Source of the DNA: Gordionus sp. m RMFG-2023
Taxonomy: Eukaryota; Nematomorpha; Gordioida; Chordodea; Parachordodidae
Reading direction: 5' to 3'
Length of the DNA stretch: 64,000 nt
NCBI RefSeq assembly: GCF_954871325.1
Contig: NC_088778.1
Coordinates: 21,871,120 to 21,935,119 of the forward strand
Made by a program: the position numbers and the translations under genes. The notes beneath the pieces were generated by a model, which saw only the letters and a list, made by a program, of their open reading frames with translations, was not told the origin of the DNA and searched no databases. Shown here piece by piece: positions 10,801 through 22,517 of the stretch (positions are counted from its first letter, which is position 1; every line of letters begins with the position of its first letter).

Positions 10801-11599
10801 GATTTTTAAACTGAAGAAAGAACATGGCCGAAAACGGCAGAGTCCTGGAAGAGTATACATGCTGTTTTACGAATTTGAGGAAAGGAGTACTTTTTGGTAA
10901 TGAATGCATTCTCGAAATGGGTAAAGTTTGAGGGCGTATGAGGTTTAACAGTGCAGGTTGTGATCAAGAAGCTATAAAATTTGTGGGCCAAGCTTGGAGT
11001 GGCTATGGCAGTGATCGTTTCCGACGGAGGGCCGGCATCTTTGCAGTGCGGAATTCGTAAGATTTTACAAAGAGAATGACATCAGACATATTTTACCCCC
11101 ATCACTCGAGTTACCAATGGAGAAGCAGAGCTGTTTGCTGGATTTATGAAGAATTGGTTACGAAAGGCGAAGTATGATAAAGGAGAGATAGATGTCAGTA
11201 GCATATTATAATAATAGCTGGAGAGGTGCGCGGAGTTGTTGCCATCAGAAAAGTTTTTGGATTGTAGAACTAGAATTGGGTTGGATTAATTGAGGTAAGA
11301 AAATGAGAAGGAAGGAGTGGAGATTGATCAAGAAAGTGATAAAAAGTTTGAAGAAGGTCAGAAGGTGCGGGCAATGTCATTGAAAGTGAAAAAACTGGGA
11401 GACAATTGGGGGGGGGGGGGGGTGATCGCTAAAATAGGTAGATGAGCTGTATTAGATTTCCGGATGGGAGAAAGGTGTTCAGGCACTGTAGCTGAGATTA
11501 GGCAGGAGCTTCAGTAGCTTGTTGCTCATCTAAATTATGCAAACAATTCCTTTCAGCAGCAGGAGTAATAATCTTAAATTTGCTGGTTAATATACAGTC

Positions 11600-12640
11600 A
11601 CAGTCATGACACTCACGACACGATGTAAACTAATATCAGTGTTTATTATGTTAGATAAATTGATAAAATAAAACAAAATCTTTAGAAGAAATAATTAAAC
11701 AAATATATTGAAGCCATGAGTTATTAACATGGTAAGGATGCCGTGTTAGAAATGAATAATTTAGTAACTAGAAAATAAGGACCAGAGTAATATGATTAAA
11801 GCAATTAAGATTTTATATATTATTGCCCAACCACCTCTATTTGGTATATTATGTCTTAAAATATTAGTAATTTGTAATAATATCAAAAATATACCTCATA
11901 TTAAAAATAACTCAAAACTGTTCTTCAAAGAAGAAGAAGAAATGGCCTTCTTAAAAACGCGTAAAAAAGAGAAGGGAAAAAGATATCTAATAAGAATTAT
12001 ATCCATAGGGATGAATAATATGATTAATTTTTAATAAAATTTATTTTACTCAAAGGCTATAAAGACTTTAATGCAAATTGTTGTTTATATATATTATCAA
12101 AAGCATTGATTAGTAAAGTTTATTAAAATATTAACAGTAATATATTCTAAAACTATCAAATAAGTGCCATTTTACTTAATATTTTATAACCAATTCTATA
12201 TAATAGAGGATTATCAACTATATGTCTACTCAGTTAGTCTTTATAAAGAAATTTCTTATACTTGTTCGGACGTTGGAAATATTTTTAGAAAGAGGCATGT
12301 AGTTAAATTTAAAAAGGAGTCAGATAGTTGATTAGTGATTTTGAACTAGGCTAATTACAATATTAAATTTGTTAATTTCACATTAATATGATTATTATTT
12401 ATTTAACTTAGGCTATAAAATAAATAATAAAAATAATTTAGCTTGAGTGATATTGATATTTCTTTATTAGCACAGAATTTGATTGCAAGCTAATATAGTG
12501 AAAATAAAATGTATATGTATTAATATAATCTAATAATTAAAATATCATTCATTTAATAAAAATTTAGATAGCCTTCTTAATTTTTAAATATTAAATCAAA
12601 TCTATATATAATACTTAATAGAATTATAAAAGAAATTGTT
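11600..12640. other. AT-rich stretch with no recognised gene
   Basis: An open frame at 11,792-12,034 (80 codons, lysine- and isoleucine-rich) has no recognisable motif and is probably chance. The stretch lies between the integrase region and the repeat array of the gypsy fossil, so it may be element sequence. Confidence 0.35.
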
Positions 12641-12659
12641 ATGGAGCTATCAAAAAAAT

Positions 12660-12777
12660 TTATTTTTAGTTAAGGGGGATATTAAGGAGCCATTAAAAAC
12701 CAATTTTTGCTTCAGGGGGCTTTTCAAATTTTTCAGGGGGCTCGAACTTCTGCACACCCCCTCCTAGTGACGCTACT
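12660..12777 (-). repeat. hAT-like end, CAGTAGCGTCACTAGG family
   Basis: Ends ccccctcctagtgacgctact, preceded by cagggggc words. The reverse complement starts tagcgtcactagg, similar to the terminus cagtggcgtagccagg of the hAT element at 30,269. A relative with the same layout ends at about 21,705. The partner end was not found. Confidence 0.5.
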
Positions 12778-12934
12778 CAGAAGAGGAATGGAACTGGGTA
12801 GGTTGAGGTCAGGAGGAGAAAGGGCAGTGAATGACCTGGGGTATAAAAAAATTTAAGGTAACGATGGAGTAACGGGTTTGTGCTCGCTAAAGAGTGAGAG
12901 GATGTAGTATTTATAGCGTGATCGTTGGAATTTG

Positions 12935-13150
12935 TCAGAGGTATTGGAAAAGCTTTCCAGAGATTGTCGCTGGAAGTGGAGAAGTATTTCGTCGCAGAAA
13001 AGTGTGGAGTATTTCTAGTATTTGTCGCAGGAAAGTGTGGAGTATTTCCAGCATGTGGAATAGAGGTGGAGATATATTTTTAGCGTGTGTCGTTGGAAAT
13101 GGTTGAGTATTTTTAGCGTGTGTCGCAGAAATGCGTAGGTATTTCGGGTG
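12935..13150. repeat. Degenerate tandem array with gtcgcaggaaagtgtggagtat unit
   Basis: About five imperfect units of roughly 32-60 bp. Each has gtcg(c/t)(a/t)g(g/a)aa, a G-rich part and gtattt(c/t)(t/c)ag. Unit starts are near 12,967, 12,991, 13,023, 13,088 and 13,121. The array lies within the gypsy fossil and may be its untranslated 3' part. Confidence 0.6.
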
Positions 13151-13652
13151 TAAAATAAATCTTTAGAAGAAGACGAGAAAATAACGGTAATTATGGAAGT
13201 ATGGCGGAACAAACAATGGTCTAGGGTATCCACTGACAACAACAACTTGGATATGTTTATGGATGAAAAAGAATTCTCAGATGTGTTCAAAGAAAAATAT
13301 TGCCTAGGCTCTCAAGGATTAGGAAAAGAGCCGAGATATCATAGTTGAATGTTAAACATTTGTAAAATCATCCTGTGTTGGGATTATTTAGTTATATTTA
13401 TATTTATATTTAGATTTATAAATTATAGTTTTGTGAAATCATCTTTGGATTATGAAGTTATATTTTAATTTAGATTTATAAAATTCGATTTTTTTGTAAA
13501 ATCATTAATTTAATTGAGTTATTTATATAATTTTATTTTTAATGAATTATAATTTTTCGGCCTGATTTTGGGGTTTATATTTTTTAAATAAATGATTTTT
13601 AACTTGTTATTTTCTTACAATTAGGAGCTTCCCTATAAAAGGGGGGCAAATT

Positions 13653-14280
13653 GTAATAATTAAATATTGATTTTTAAAATTTATTGGAATTAAATTAGTA
13701 TTAGATATTTCGTTGTTTTTTCAACGGGAGGTTAACAAATTCTAAGCGGTAACAACCAATATTCAAGCTTCCTTTAGTATTTACAAAACTACGCGTTCAG
13801 GTTTTACAAAGATAAGGGTTAGTGTTTATATTAGATGAGGAGAAATACTAATTTCTTTAGACACCACCCAATACATTTGGTAAAATCTAAAAGATACATA
13901 GGGCTACTGAGCAGCGTGAAGTAATAAGTTTCTTTTAGTTTTTACCAAACTACATGGTTCAGTTTAAGAAATGATCTCATGATTCTAGACCACATTAGGG
14001 TTTAGCCTAAGGCTACGCAACAAATATGAAGATTTATGTCAGATTATAAAAAATAGAATATTATATTAGCCATCGAACTCAATGCAGTGGTAAAAACTAA
14101 AATATACATTGACTGCTTAGTAGTTAAGTCATAATAAAAGAACTGTGTTAGTGGTTAGGCCATTACTATGCTACAAAGATAAAGGTTTGTATTAGATTAT
14201 GATAATACTATATTTTATTAAACAAAACCCCTCACATTTAAAATTTATATTAACTTAAAAAATTACTGAAAACCAATGAA
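13653..14280. repeat. Putative 3' LTR start and degenerate repeats
   Basis: Follows the polypurine tract. It has loosely repeated blocks: tttagtatttacaaaactac near 13,774 and tttagtttttaccaaactac near 13,937, plus inverted forms such as tggtaaaaactaaa near 14,090. No second LTR copy is in the window, so the LTR end cannot be placed. Confidence 0.35.
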
Positions 14281-14295
14281 AATTAAATAAAATTA

Positions 14296-14339
14296 AGGCT
14301 ACACCCTAACTTGGACTTCGGCCCGGGTGAGTGTAGCCT
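14296..14339. other. Imperfect hairpin with UUCG tetraloop
   Basis: aggctacac (14,296-14,304) pairs with gtgtagcct (14,331-14,339). Inside, acttggac and gcccgggt pair with two wobbles and one mismatch around a ttcg loop, leaving a CCTA/GA internal loop. The result is a 44-nt rod unlike its AT-rich surroundings. It could belong to a SINE or to the end of the LTR element. Function unknown. Confidence 0.6.
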
Positions 14340-14714
14340 GGCAATCACAAATGGCGCGGAATCAGAAATCCGAATTATAAATAGTGGCGACTAACAAATG
14401 CCAATGGATCACTAATCATGAGAATCAGAGTTTAAACAAAAATATAATGTAGGTATGGGACGAGGAGGGATATTTAAAAAAATAATATTAATTTATGTAT
14501 TGCCAAAACATAATTGAATATATTTTAATATATAATTTTATTGAGCAGGAACAATGAGAAATAATTATAAAGTTATTTACTATATGCAAAATAATAAAAA
14601 TATATATGCGGATAAAAACGAATTTTATTTGAAGAACCATGACGAACTTTCTATAATGTAGATTCCTTAAGAATAAAATTATTTTTTAAAATATTTAAAA
14701 TTCCTTTTTTGAAT

Positions 14715-14845
14715 GGCAAAAGGGAAAGAAAATGAAAGGAAAAAAGAAAGAGAAGGGAAAAAAGAAATAAAGAAAGAGAAAAGAAATAAAGAAAGAGAAA
14801 AGAAATAAAGAAAGAGAAAAGAAATAAAGAAAGGAAAGGGGAAAA
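14715..14845. repeat. Polypurine tract with 19-bp tandem units
   Basis: About four units of gaaataaagaaagagaaaa within a 130-bp purine run. Long open frames through it are composition artefacts. Confidence 0.85.
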
Positions 14846-15180
14846 AATGAAAAGATTAAACATATCATCCATTTAGACCTCGATCTAATACGTTAGTTAT
14901 AGCAGACAATGGGTTTAAATTGCCAAACAGTAGATGCGAATCCACAGCATTGGATACGTTCTCTAAAGGGTATTAATGCTAGCACTTTATTATTATAGAA
15001 AAGCACTTAAGTACTCTTCTAGATGTTTTATTTCAATAAAAATAATTATATGTTATATATATTTTTCTATTTCCTTCCTTTTTTCTTCTCCCTTTCATTG
15101 TTCCTTTTCCCTCCTTTTTCTTTGCCTTTCAATTTTTATAGGTTTGTTAAAAAGCCTAATTAGATTTTAGAAAAAATAAA
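14846..15180. other. AT-rich and pyrimidine-rich stretch
   Basis: No gene recognised. A pyrimidine-rich part lies at about 15,065-15,135. Confidence 0.4.
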
Positions 15181-15284
15181 ATTATACAAACCTCGATATT
15201 TGGAAAAATATAGTTCCATGCCATCTACGAGCAAAATCTTTAGTCTTACATAATATAATTTTGGCTAAAACCATAATTGGGTCG

Positions 15285-15440
15285 TTTTTTCTTTTCTTTT
15301 CTTTTCTTTTCTTTTCTTTTCTTTTCTTTTCTTTTCTTTTCTTTTCTTTTCTTTTCTTTTCTTTTCTTTTCTTTTCTTTTTCTTTTCTTTTCTTTTCTTT
15401 TCTTTTCTTTTCTTTTCTTTTCTTTTCTTTTCTTTTCTTT
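15285..15440. repeat. (TTTTC)n microsatellite
   Basis: About 31 copies of the pentamer with one 1-bp interruption near 15,380. It begins exactly where a MITE fragment (gctaaaaccataattgggtcg) stops and is followed by other pyrimidine runs to about 15,545. Repetitive FFSFL/KKRKE open frames on both strands are artefacts. Confidence 0.97.
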
Positions 15441-15566
15441 CCTCATTCCCCTTTCTGACAGACTCCTACGATTAATGATCTAGCAAAGGGAGGTTCTTTT
15501 CTATTTACTTTTCCTTTCTCTTTCTCTCTCTCTTTCTCTTTCCCTACCTTTATATTTTTCTTCTCT

Positions 15567-18240
15567 GTTAATATATAAATTTTGCATATTTTTTACTTTG
15601 TAATTAATGACCTTTTTGTAAAAATTCTTTCTTTTAAATTTATTTAATGACATTTTATTTTCCTAATTTTCGTAAATGTTAATTTAATTTAAGGACGAAT
15701 TTGTTAAAAATTAACCTTAAATTGTATATGTGTAAATAGTATTTAATATATATAGTTGTAAAATTTTCAATATATTCAGTAGTAGTAATAGTAATAAAAA
15801 TAAAAATAAAAGTAAAATTAAATAAAAGATTTCAAATAAATTTTTAACTCTTGCCTTCCATGAAAATATCATGGTGGTAGATAATTATTACGCTACAAAT
15901 TATACTGGAACATTGTGAAACTAGACGAAAGGGGATTATGGAAAATGATGTTAATATAATTCTAAAAACACGTAAAAGGTGATTAAAATATAAAATTAAA
16001 AATAAATACAATAAAATTTTAATGATGAAATATTTAAAATATGAATAAACCTATATAAAACAATAATGATAAAGCAAAATCCATAGATTAATTAGAAGAT
16101 TATTTAGTAAAAAAAAATCTAAGGATGATGAAATACGATGAGCACGATAAAGGGATGAAGTCGCACGTACACAGATATCAGTGGAAACCGATATATGATA
16201 ATTATGGGAATATTTTTGATTCGAGGCATACAAATAATTATGAACCAAGATATCGAAACAATTATAATCCTAGAGTTTATGATAATGATAGGGGGTGTAA
16301 TGGGCCAGGACCGTATAATAATTTTACAAGATTTAACAATAAAAATAATTATAACTACGATAACTATAGTTATAATAATAAAGATAATTACAAATATAAT
16401 GAAAATATTTATGGATATATAGACATCAGAACGAATCGAGATACATACCTAGATATAATAATAATCAGAACAATAATCAGTCATACAACAACAGATTTGA
16501 CGTAAATAGAATGGATGATGATGACAAGGCAAATGATGATTACAAAGTTACGATATATCTTAATGATTTACCAATAGTCATGCAGATCAACACCGGGTCA
16601 CGATTTTCGATATTGCCGATTAATATTGCTAGAAAGATAGGAATTAAAGTCTTAAATAAATCGGATACGAAACTGACTGGCTATGATGGGAGAAGAATAG
16701 AGGTGCTAGGAATCGTATAAATAAAAGTGAAGACAAAACTCAAAACTTAGATGCGTATGTAGTCCAAAATGACAAGATTGCAATTCTGGGAAGGACGTGG
16801 ATAAAAGTTTTTGGAAACATACTTAATAAAATTGTAAATATAATCGAGGAAAATAGAAAAGTAGATAGTAAAAATTATGAAGGTACATATTACAATAAAA
16901 AGCATGAAAATTATAATTATAAATATCATAATAATAAAAACTTGAATAAAATTGAATTATGTAAATTAATACCAAATGTTAAAAAAGAAATAAATTTTTA
17001 TAAATCATATGATAACAATTGAAGAAATAATAGTTATTAAAAACAATAATGAAATAAAAATTGAAGAAAATAATAAAATAAAAAATTTTATAATTAATAA
17101 AAAATTTATAAAGAAAATTAAAACAAATATTAAGGTGAAATATCGTGATGTTGAAAGAGAGATTAATAGTACGGAGATCGTATGTTGAAAATGGAAGGAG
17201 AAAGAGAAATTTTGTTATAAAGAACAAGTTGAAGAATAATTATGATATAAAAAAATTGTTTAAATTGAAAAATAAAGGAGTAAAATTTAAAAATAAAAAT
17301 AATTAAATAATAAATAAAAAATTATAATATAAATTGAAACTATTCCAAATATTCTATTATTCTATACTCCAAATTATGATTCTTATTATTATGAATGATT
17401 CTGATAAATTATTTATTCCATTATCATTTCAATTATTCCGAAATTATTTTATTTGAGATATATTAATCATAATATATATATTTACAAACATTGATAAAAT
17501 TATATGAAAATTATACTACAAAGGAGAAAAAGTTTTTAGAGGGGAAGAAGTGAACGTTCAAGTTCAAAATTCAAAAATTCAAAGTCAAGTTCAAGTTCAA
17601 AAATTCAAAGTCAAGTTCAAAAGCGAGAATATGACCTACGACATAGAAAATGATTGTTATAAATAAATAAAAATTTTGTAAAAAAAAAATATATATATAA
17701 AATTTTGAAAGAGAAATGGGATGATGAATACAAACAGCAAATCAACAAGCTATGTTCAACCAACGACGTTTCAACAATGATGTCCAACAACGATGTTTCA
17801 TGATGTTCGATAATCCATTCAACAAACGATAATCAGATGGTCAAACAAACAATCTAAAGATATACGAACAAATGACTAATGGAGCAATTGAGAAACAAAT
17901 GACTGGAAGTGAAGATAAGAAACTGAGGAAAGAAGACATTGGGAAATGTTAATATACAAATTTTGCATATTTTTTACTTTTAATTAATGACTTTTTTGTA
18001 AAAATTCTTTCTTTTAAATTTATTTAATGACCTTTTATATTTTCCTAATTTTCTAAATGTTAATTTAATTTAAGGACGAATTTGTTAAAAATTAACCTTA
18101 AATTGTATATATGTAAATAGTATTTAATATATATAGTTGTAAAATTTTCAATATATTCAGTAGTAGTAATAGTAATAAAAATAAAAGTAAAATTAAATAA
18201 AAGATTTCAAAAAATTTTTTAACTTTTTCTTTTCCTGCCT
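15567..18240 (+). mobile_element. Ty3/gypsy fossil with LTR-like direct repeats
   Basis: Direct repeats of about 280 bp lie at 15,567-15,860 and 17,948-18,240; both contain taaggacgaatttgtt and cagtagtagtaatagtaata. The right LTR seems to start near 17,495, because the solo copy at 3,010-3,705 matches that full length, so the left LTR is shortened. The internal part holds an Asn/Tyr-rich gag-tail-like frame (about 16,125-16,500) and a retropepsin-type protease domain (16,511-16,720), followed by AT-rich sequence. Reverse transcriptase and integrase are absent. The element is broken, with several breaks. The two LTR parts remain quite similar, so it is perhaps of intermediate age. Confidence 0.7.
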
Positions 18241-18244
18241 TCCA

Positions 18245-18900
18245 AGAAAATAACATTCTCTTTACCATTTCCTCTTCCTATTCCTTTTAAGATTTTTTTT
18301 CCTATCTCCTTTCCCATTTTTTTTTCCTTGTCATTTTCCTTTCCCTCTCTATTGTTCCTTTATCTTTTTCTTTATATTTTTTCCTCATTTTGTATTTTCT
18401 TTTACTTGTTCTTTCTTATCCTAACCCTTTTTCTTTTGTCCCTTTTATCTACTTTTTCTTTTTCTTTTATTTTCCATCTTCCCGTTTCCTTTCTTTTTTT
18501 ATCTTTCCATCAATTTTTTTTCTAATACTCCTTCCCTTTTTCTTTTGCATTATCTTCCTATTTCTTTCATTTTCTTATTTCTTTCCCTTTTTATTTTTCT
18601 TTCACTTTTCCTTTATCTCCATTTTCCCTTTTCTTTAACTTTCCCTTTTTCTTTTACTTTCACTTTCCCCTTTTCTTTTACGTTTCCTACCATTTTCCTT
18701 CTCCTTTTTCTTTCGTTTTTCCTTTTTTTATTCCCTCTTCCTTTTCATTATTTTACTTATCTTTCATTTTCCTTTTTTCCTTCCCTTCACACTTTTACTC
18801 TTACGGTTCGCTTTACATTTCCCATAATATTTTCTATCTCCTTTACCTCCTTCTTTCTATTTTTCTCTTTCCTTTTCCTTTTCTTTCCTTTCTCCTTTTT
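18245..18900. repeat. Pyrimidine-rich low-complexity block
   Basis: About 650 bp of irregular C/T-rich sequence (cttttcc, tttcctt words). Phe/Leu/Ser open frames in it (for example 18,545-18,979) reflect composition only. Confidence 0.85.
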
Positions 18901-19800
18901 GCACTTAAGTTCCCAATCCATTTTTGATTCTTGTCTTAATTTATCCTCTGACAACATCATGGCATCTAAATCAATATGATAAATATGATTAGCGTGTGTA
19001 ACATCTCGATTTATTGTATCTTCCTTAATAGGTAATCAAGATAATGCGCCAATTAAAATCTTATTGAGACATCTTCCAAGCTCATCTTTTAAATTTAGAA
19101 ATTAGAAAGATTTTTTTTTTCGCCAAACAGACGTTCTAATGGTTTATGATTCGTGATCAAACAGAATCTCACAATAAATAAAATAGTAAAACTTCTCTAT
19201 CTTAAACAAGAATACTCAAGCTTCTTAATCTATTTGACGCAATATTTCTATGAATCCAACAGCGTCCTTGATACATATGCTATTGGTTTGTTAATTCTAC
19301 TATATAGAGAGTATGTAATAAAACTGCATGGCAAATCAGGCGAATATGTCATTAATGTCTAACCAGTAACTAATAACGTTTAATTTCTTAAAAAATAGTT
19401 TGCTCTACTGAGGGCCATGCCCAATGAACTTGATGGCTGGTCAATCAATGTAAAGGAGCAGCCTTTCCATGTAGATTTTTAATAAATCTTTCATGATTAT
19501 TCAAATCGGGAAAAGTTGTGGCGCATATTTGTAGGCGTCGAAGCTTCATTAATGGCTTTTACTTTTTCTTATGTCGGATGAATTCTATGTTTTGTCAATT
19601 TTAACTCCTAAACAAAAGATACGGTATCTTGTAAAAAATTTACTTTTGACAATCTTGTTTTCAAACCTGCTCCTTGTAACCGCTTTAAAACTGATTATAG
19701 ATTGATATGCTCATTGTCATTTTTATCTAACACAATGACACCATAAATATAAACCCCAGTCATAAAACTATCTTTCAACAAATGATCCATATATCTTTAA
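18890..19800 (-). mobile_element. Ty3/gypsy pol fossil (reverse transcriptase end and RNase H)
   Basis: The minus strand shows the end of a Ty3/gypsy reverse transcriptase (VLKRLQGAGLKTRLSKVNFL, then EKVKAINEASTPTN and KAAPLH) followed by the RNase H stretch KPIAYVSRTLL. The order matches pol of this family. No LTRs are attached. It has many breaks and looks old. Confidence 0.65.
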
Positions 19801-20179
19801 CCCTTCCATACAAAGGTGGGACAAACTTCCGTAACTACAAAGGTGAGATCTATTTTACTCCAAATTTGATTATCTATATTTCTGAACATATTAAAATTTG
19901 AGATATAAAATTTTGAATATATATTAAAAAATATTGGGGATAATAAATAAAAAATCTTATATAAATATTTACTTCCAAAAAAAATGTTATGCAAATTTTC
20001 CTAAAGTTGCTTAAATTTTTTTTTGGAGGGGGTGGAACCTTATTTAATTATAGTATTATCACCAAAAAAAAATTAAAAAATGCAAATTTTATTATAGAAT
20101 TTATTAAATAAATGTTGAATAATGATAATTAAATAAATTTTATTAAAAAAATATCAAATATTAAAAAAAATATTATTCA
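19800..20179. other. AT-rich stretch, nothing recognised
   Basis: No gene or repeat end that I can support. Confidence 0.4.
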
Positions 20180-20735
20180 TCAAATATCATTAAATTTATA
20201 TAAATAACATTCACTATAAAATGTATGCATATAATCTTTACAAATAAATTTTGAACAATTTGAACAAATAAATGTTGTTTTTTTGTCTTCTAACACTTGG
20301 ACAATCATAACATCTTCCCTTTTAAATGATTGAATATGCTTTTCATCAATTATATTGAAAACATCCCCAATGTTGTTACGTAATAATCTACATATACGAA
20401 GGTTCCCATATCTGCTGATCATATATTGATTTATGAGTTCCATTGCTAATAATTTTGGATCTTTTTATATTCAATAAATTATTAGCTTTATAATCTATCT
20501 GTGCATTTATTATTAACATATTAACAACCATAGTATAAAAAGGGTCAATGGTCATTATTCGATTTTCTGGAAATAGAATATATGGAGCAAAGTTGATCAA
20601 CTACATAAAATCTAGTTTTTGTTAAATTATAAAACGTTATAATTTCCGGTTTTTCCAACTCACCAGTTGACGCATCAATTTTGTTATCATAATGTAGTAT
20701 AAAGCAACACTACATTCTTATACTTTTTTTGGTAT
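20180..20735 (-). mobile_element. piggyBac transposase remnant (C-terminal part)
   Basis: The minus strand reads KPEIITFYNLTKTRFYVVDQ, LCSIYS and, after a frame change near 20,550, FYTMVVNMLIINAQIDYKAN. These are the conserved piggyBac (DDE_Tnp_1_7) blocks normally written as KPEMITFYNSTKGGVDxVDQ and RWPxxxFFxLLxIAxxNAxI. Further down come CSNCSKFICKDY and a final Cys, which fit the C-terminal zinc-binding tail. The N-terminal two thirds and the inverted repeats are missing. It is at least 5'-truncated and frameshifted, so it is not functional. Confidence 0.75.
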
Positions 20736-21359
20736 GTAGTTTTATTTTCTCTAAAGCAAATAAACTTGAATTTATATCTTATTATTTAATAAAAAAAATA
20801 AAAAAAGAAAGCAAGCAGGTACCTGCTTTTTATTTATTTTTTATAGTTCCTATTATGGTTAAGGAATGTGAATTTAACATATTATTGGCTAATTAGTAGC
20901 TTGTAAACCAATTGTCTGTTGTAATATTTCTATTTTTAAAATTGGTTGTATTTCTAAACCCTTGCCAACAAATCGTATTTAAAAACTTAAGAAAAATTTA
21001 TTTAAAAAAAACCATATGAAATGCAACCTAACTATAAAGGTGCTCTCCGACAATAATTATATTTAAAAAGTATATAAAGGAGAAATGTATCAAATTGAAA
21101 AATATAAATATTTTCAGAACATCTAATTAATATGCATAAGTAAAAATTTAGTCATCTTTTATTACTTCATTTGTTATTCCTATTAGCACTCCTCCGTACC
21201 CCCCCCCCCGCCCCCCCACCTTTTATTTAAATTAAATGACAATGGTATTCATAACTGCGTATACCTATTTAATTTTAAGGTTGATCTAGGATCATCCTTC
21301 CCTTAACCGGAATAGCATTTCATATCTGGCGTATTTTTTATATTTTATGTACTAATTAC
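20736..21359. other. AT-rich intergenic stretch
   Basis: No gene recognised. It contains the palindrome agcaggtacctgct near 20,814 and a C-run at about 21,199-21,219. Confidence 0.4.
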
Positions 21360-21549
21360 TAGTGTTGTTAAACTGCTCGTTTTGAGCTGATTTTTAAAAA
21401 CGGCTAACACAATATTTCATCCAGAATAGTATTACGCAAGCCTGAATATTTTGTTTGCAGAAGGAACAAAGGTTTGGACATCTATTAGCGAGATCTCAAG
21501 GCTTAGGCAATATTTTTCTGAAAATATTGAGTTAGCCTTAACAACACTA
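21360..21549. mobile_element. 190-bp hAT-type MITE with perfect 8-bp target duplication
   Basis: Begins tagtgttgttaa and ends ttaacaacacta. It is flanked on both sides by ctaattac (21,352-21,359 and 21,550-21,557). Internal phrases tttggacatctatt and aggcttaggcaatatttt occur in other fragments in the window. It has no coding capacity. The terminus and 8-bp duplication fit the hAT superfamily. Confidence 0.88.
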
Positions 21550-21639
21550 CTAATTACCCTAAGTATTTAGATAAATCTCGTTTTTCCAAACTATTACTAA
21601 ATTTGTTCAATATTTGGTATCAAATAATATTTCAAATTG

Positions 21640-21706
21640 TTGAGGGAGCTTTTCAAATTTTCCAGGGGGCTGGAAACTTGCCTTTCCCACCTCTCCAGTG
21701 ATGCTA
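21640..21706 (-). repeat. hAT-like end, cagtagcatcactgg family
   Basis: Ends ccagtgatgctactg, preceded by cagggggctgg. In reverse complement it starts cagtagcatcactgg, as in the block at 12,660-12,777. The partner end is not visible. Confidence 0.45.
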
Positions 21707-22196
21707 CTGAATGGCATATCCAACCTAATAAAACATATTTTCTGTTTATTCTTTAATGGATGCAGATTTCAAAATATATCTTTTTATTTATAAATTATCT
21801 TGCATCTATTAAAATTAATATATTTTTTACATATTTATCTGAAATAAAAATTATAATTTTGATTTAAATAATACAATAAAAGTTTATAATAATAAAATAA
21901 CAATTGTCAAGAGTTGCGAGGTTATCTAGTATGAATATAAGAATTTTAAAGATATAACTAAACTAATTTATATATTGATATAGGTATAATGACAATATCT
22001 ATGAAATTACCTGTTAAATTAACTCAAAAACATATATTTCATTATTTAATAAATTAATGTTTCTGATATTATTACAATCTTATACTATAATAAAACATTT
22101 TATATTTTTAACTGTCAAAGAAACTAGTTTTAAAGTTTTAGTTTTATTATCAACTGGTTTTTGGTTGGCACTGAAGGCTTGGCGATTAGTGTTGTT
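21707..22196. other. AT-rich sequence upstream of TRRAP
   Basis: No gene recognised. Confidence 0.4.
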
Positions 22197-22407
22197 AAAA
22201 AGCCAGATACTAGTCGATTTAAAAAACGGCCTGTTTAAGATTATTACCAAAATAACATTATTTAACCTTTAGATTTTACACATATGTGGAAGAAATGCTT
22301 TGATATCCTTTTGCCAAATCTCAATGTTTACAAAATATTATCTTAGCTAAAATCTTAATTGGGTCTGTTTCAAAAATCTATTCAAATCGGGCATTTTAAC
22401 AACACTA
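22197..22407. mobile_element. Second copy of the tagtgttgttaa MITE, just upstream of TRRAP
   Basis: Begins tagtgttgttaaaaagcc and ends cattttaacaacacta, and shares internal phrases (tagctaaaatcttaattggg) with other copies. The flanking 8-bp duplication is not preserved. It ends 110 bp before the TRRAP start codon, so it is part of the promoter or 5' leader region. Confidence 0.75.
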
Positions 22408-22517
22408 ATCACGATAAATTACATGTCAATATTTGAGACGTCATCCATCAGATGAAATTATTCAAACCTCTCGTTCAATGATTTTCAAATTTTTATAAAA
22501 TTTTTAACTTATTTATA

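Larger units (their letters stand above)
10806..13652 (+). mobile_element. Ty3/gypsy fossil: integrase part and 3' end
   Basis: The plus strand at about 10,990-11,200 reads VIVSDGGPASLQCGI, then YFTPITRVTNGEAELFAGF, the integrase catalytic-core region of a Ty3/gypsy element. About 11,430-11,560 resembles the integrase C-terminal tail. GC content is clearly higher than in the surroundings. At 13,641-13,652 aaaaggggggca is a good polypurine tract, and tgtaata following at about 13,653 is a plausible start of the 3' LTR. The middle (about 11,600-12,640) is AT-rich and unassigned. The element is broken many times and old. Its 5' part was not found. Confidence 0.6.

Noticed and set aside
14651-14872. 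Minus-strand Phe/Leu-rich frame of 73 codons
   Set aside because: Composition artefact of the polypurine repeat.
15246-15483. Long Phe/Ser/Leu and Lys/Arg/Glu open frames on both strands
   Set aside because: They are translations of the (TTTTC)n microsatellite, not genes.
18328-18979. Overlapping Phe/Leu/Ser-rich open frames
   Set aside because: Pyrimidine-rich low-complexity DNA without stops by chance; no domains.
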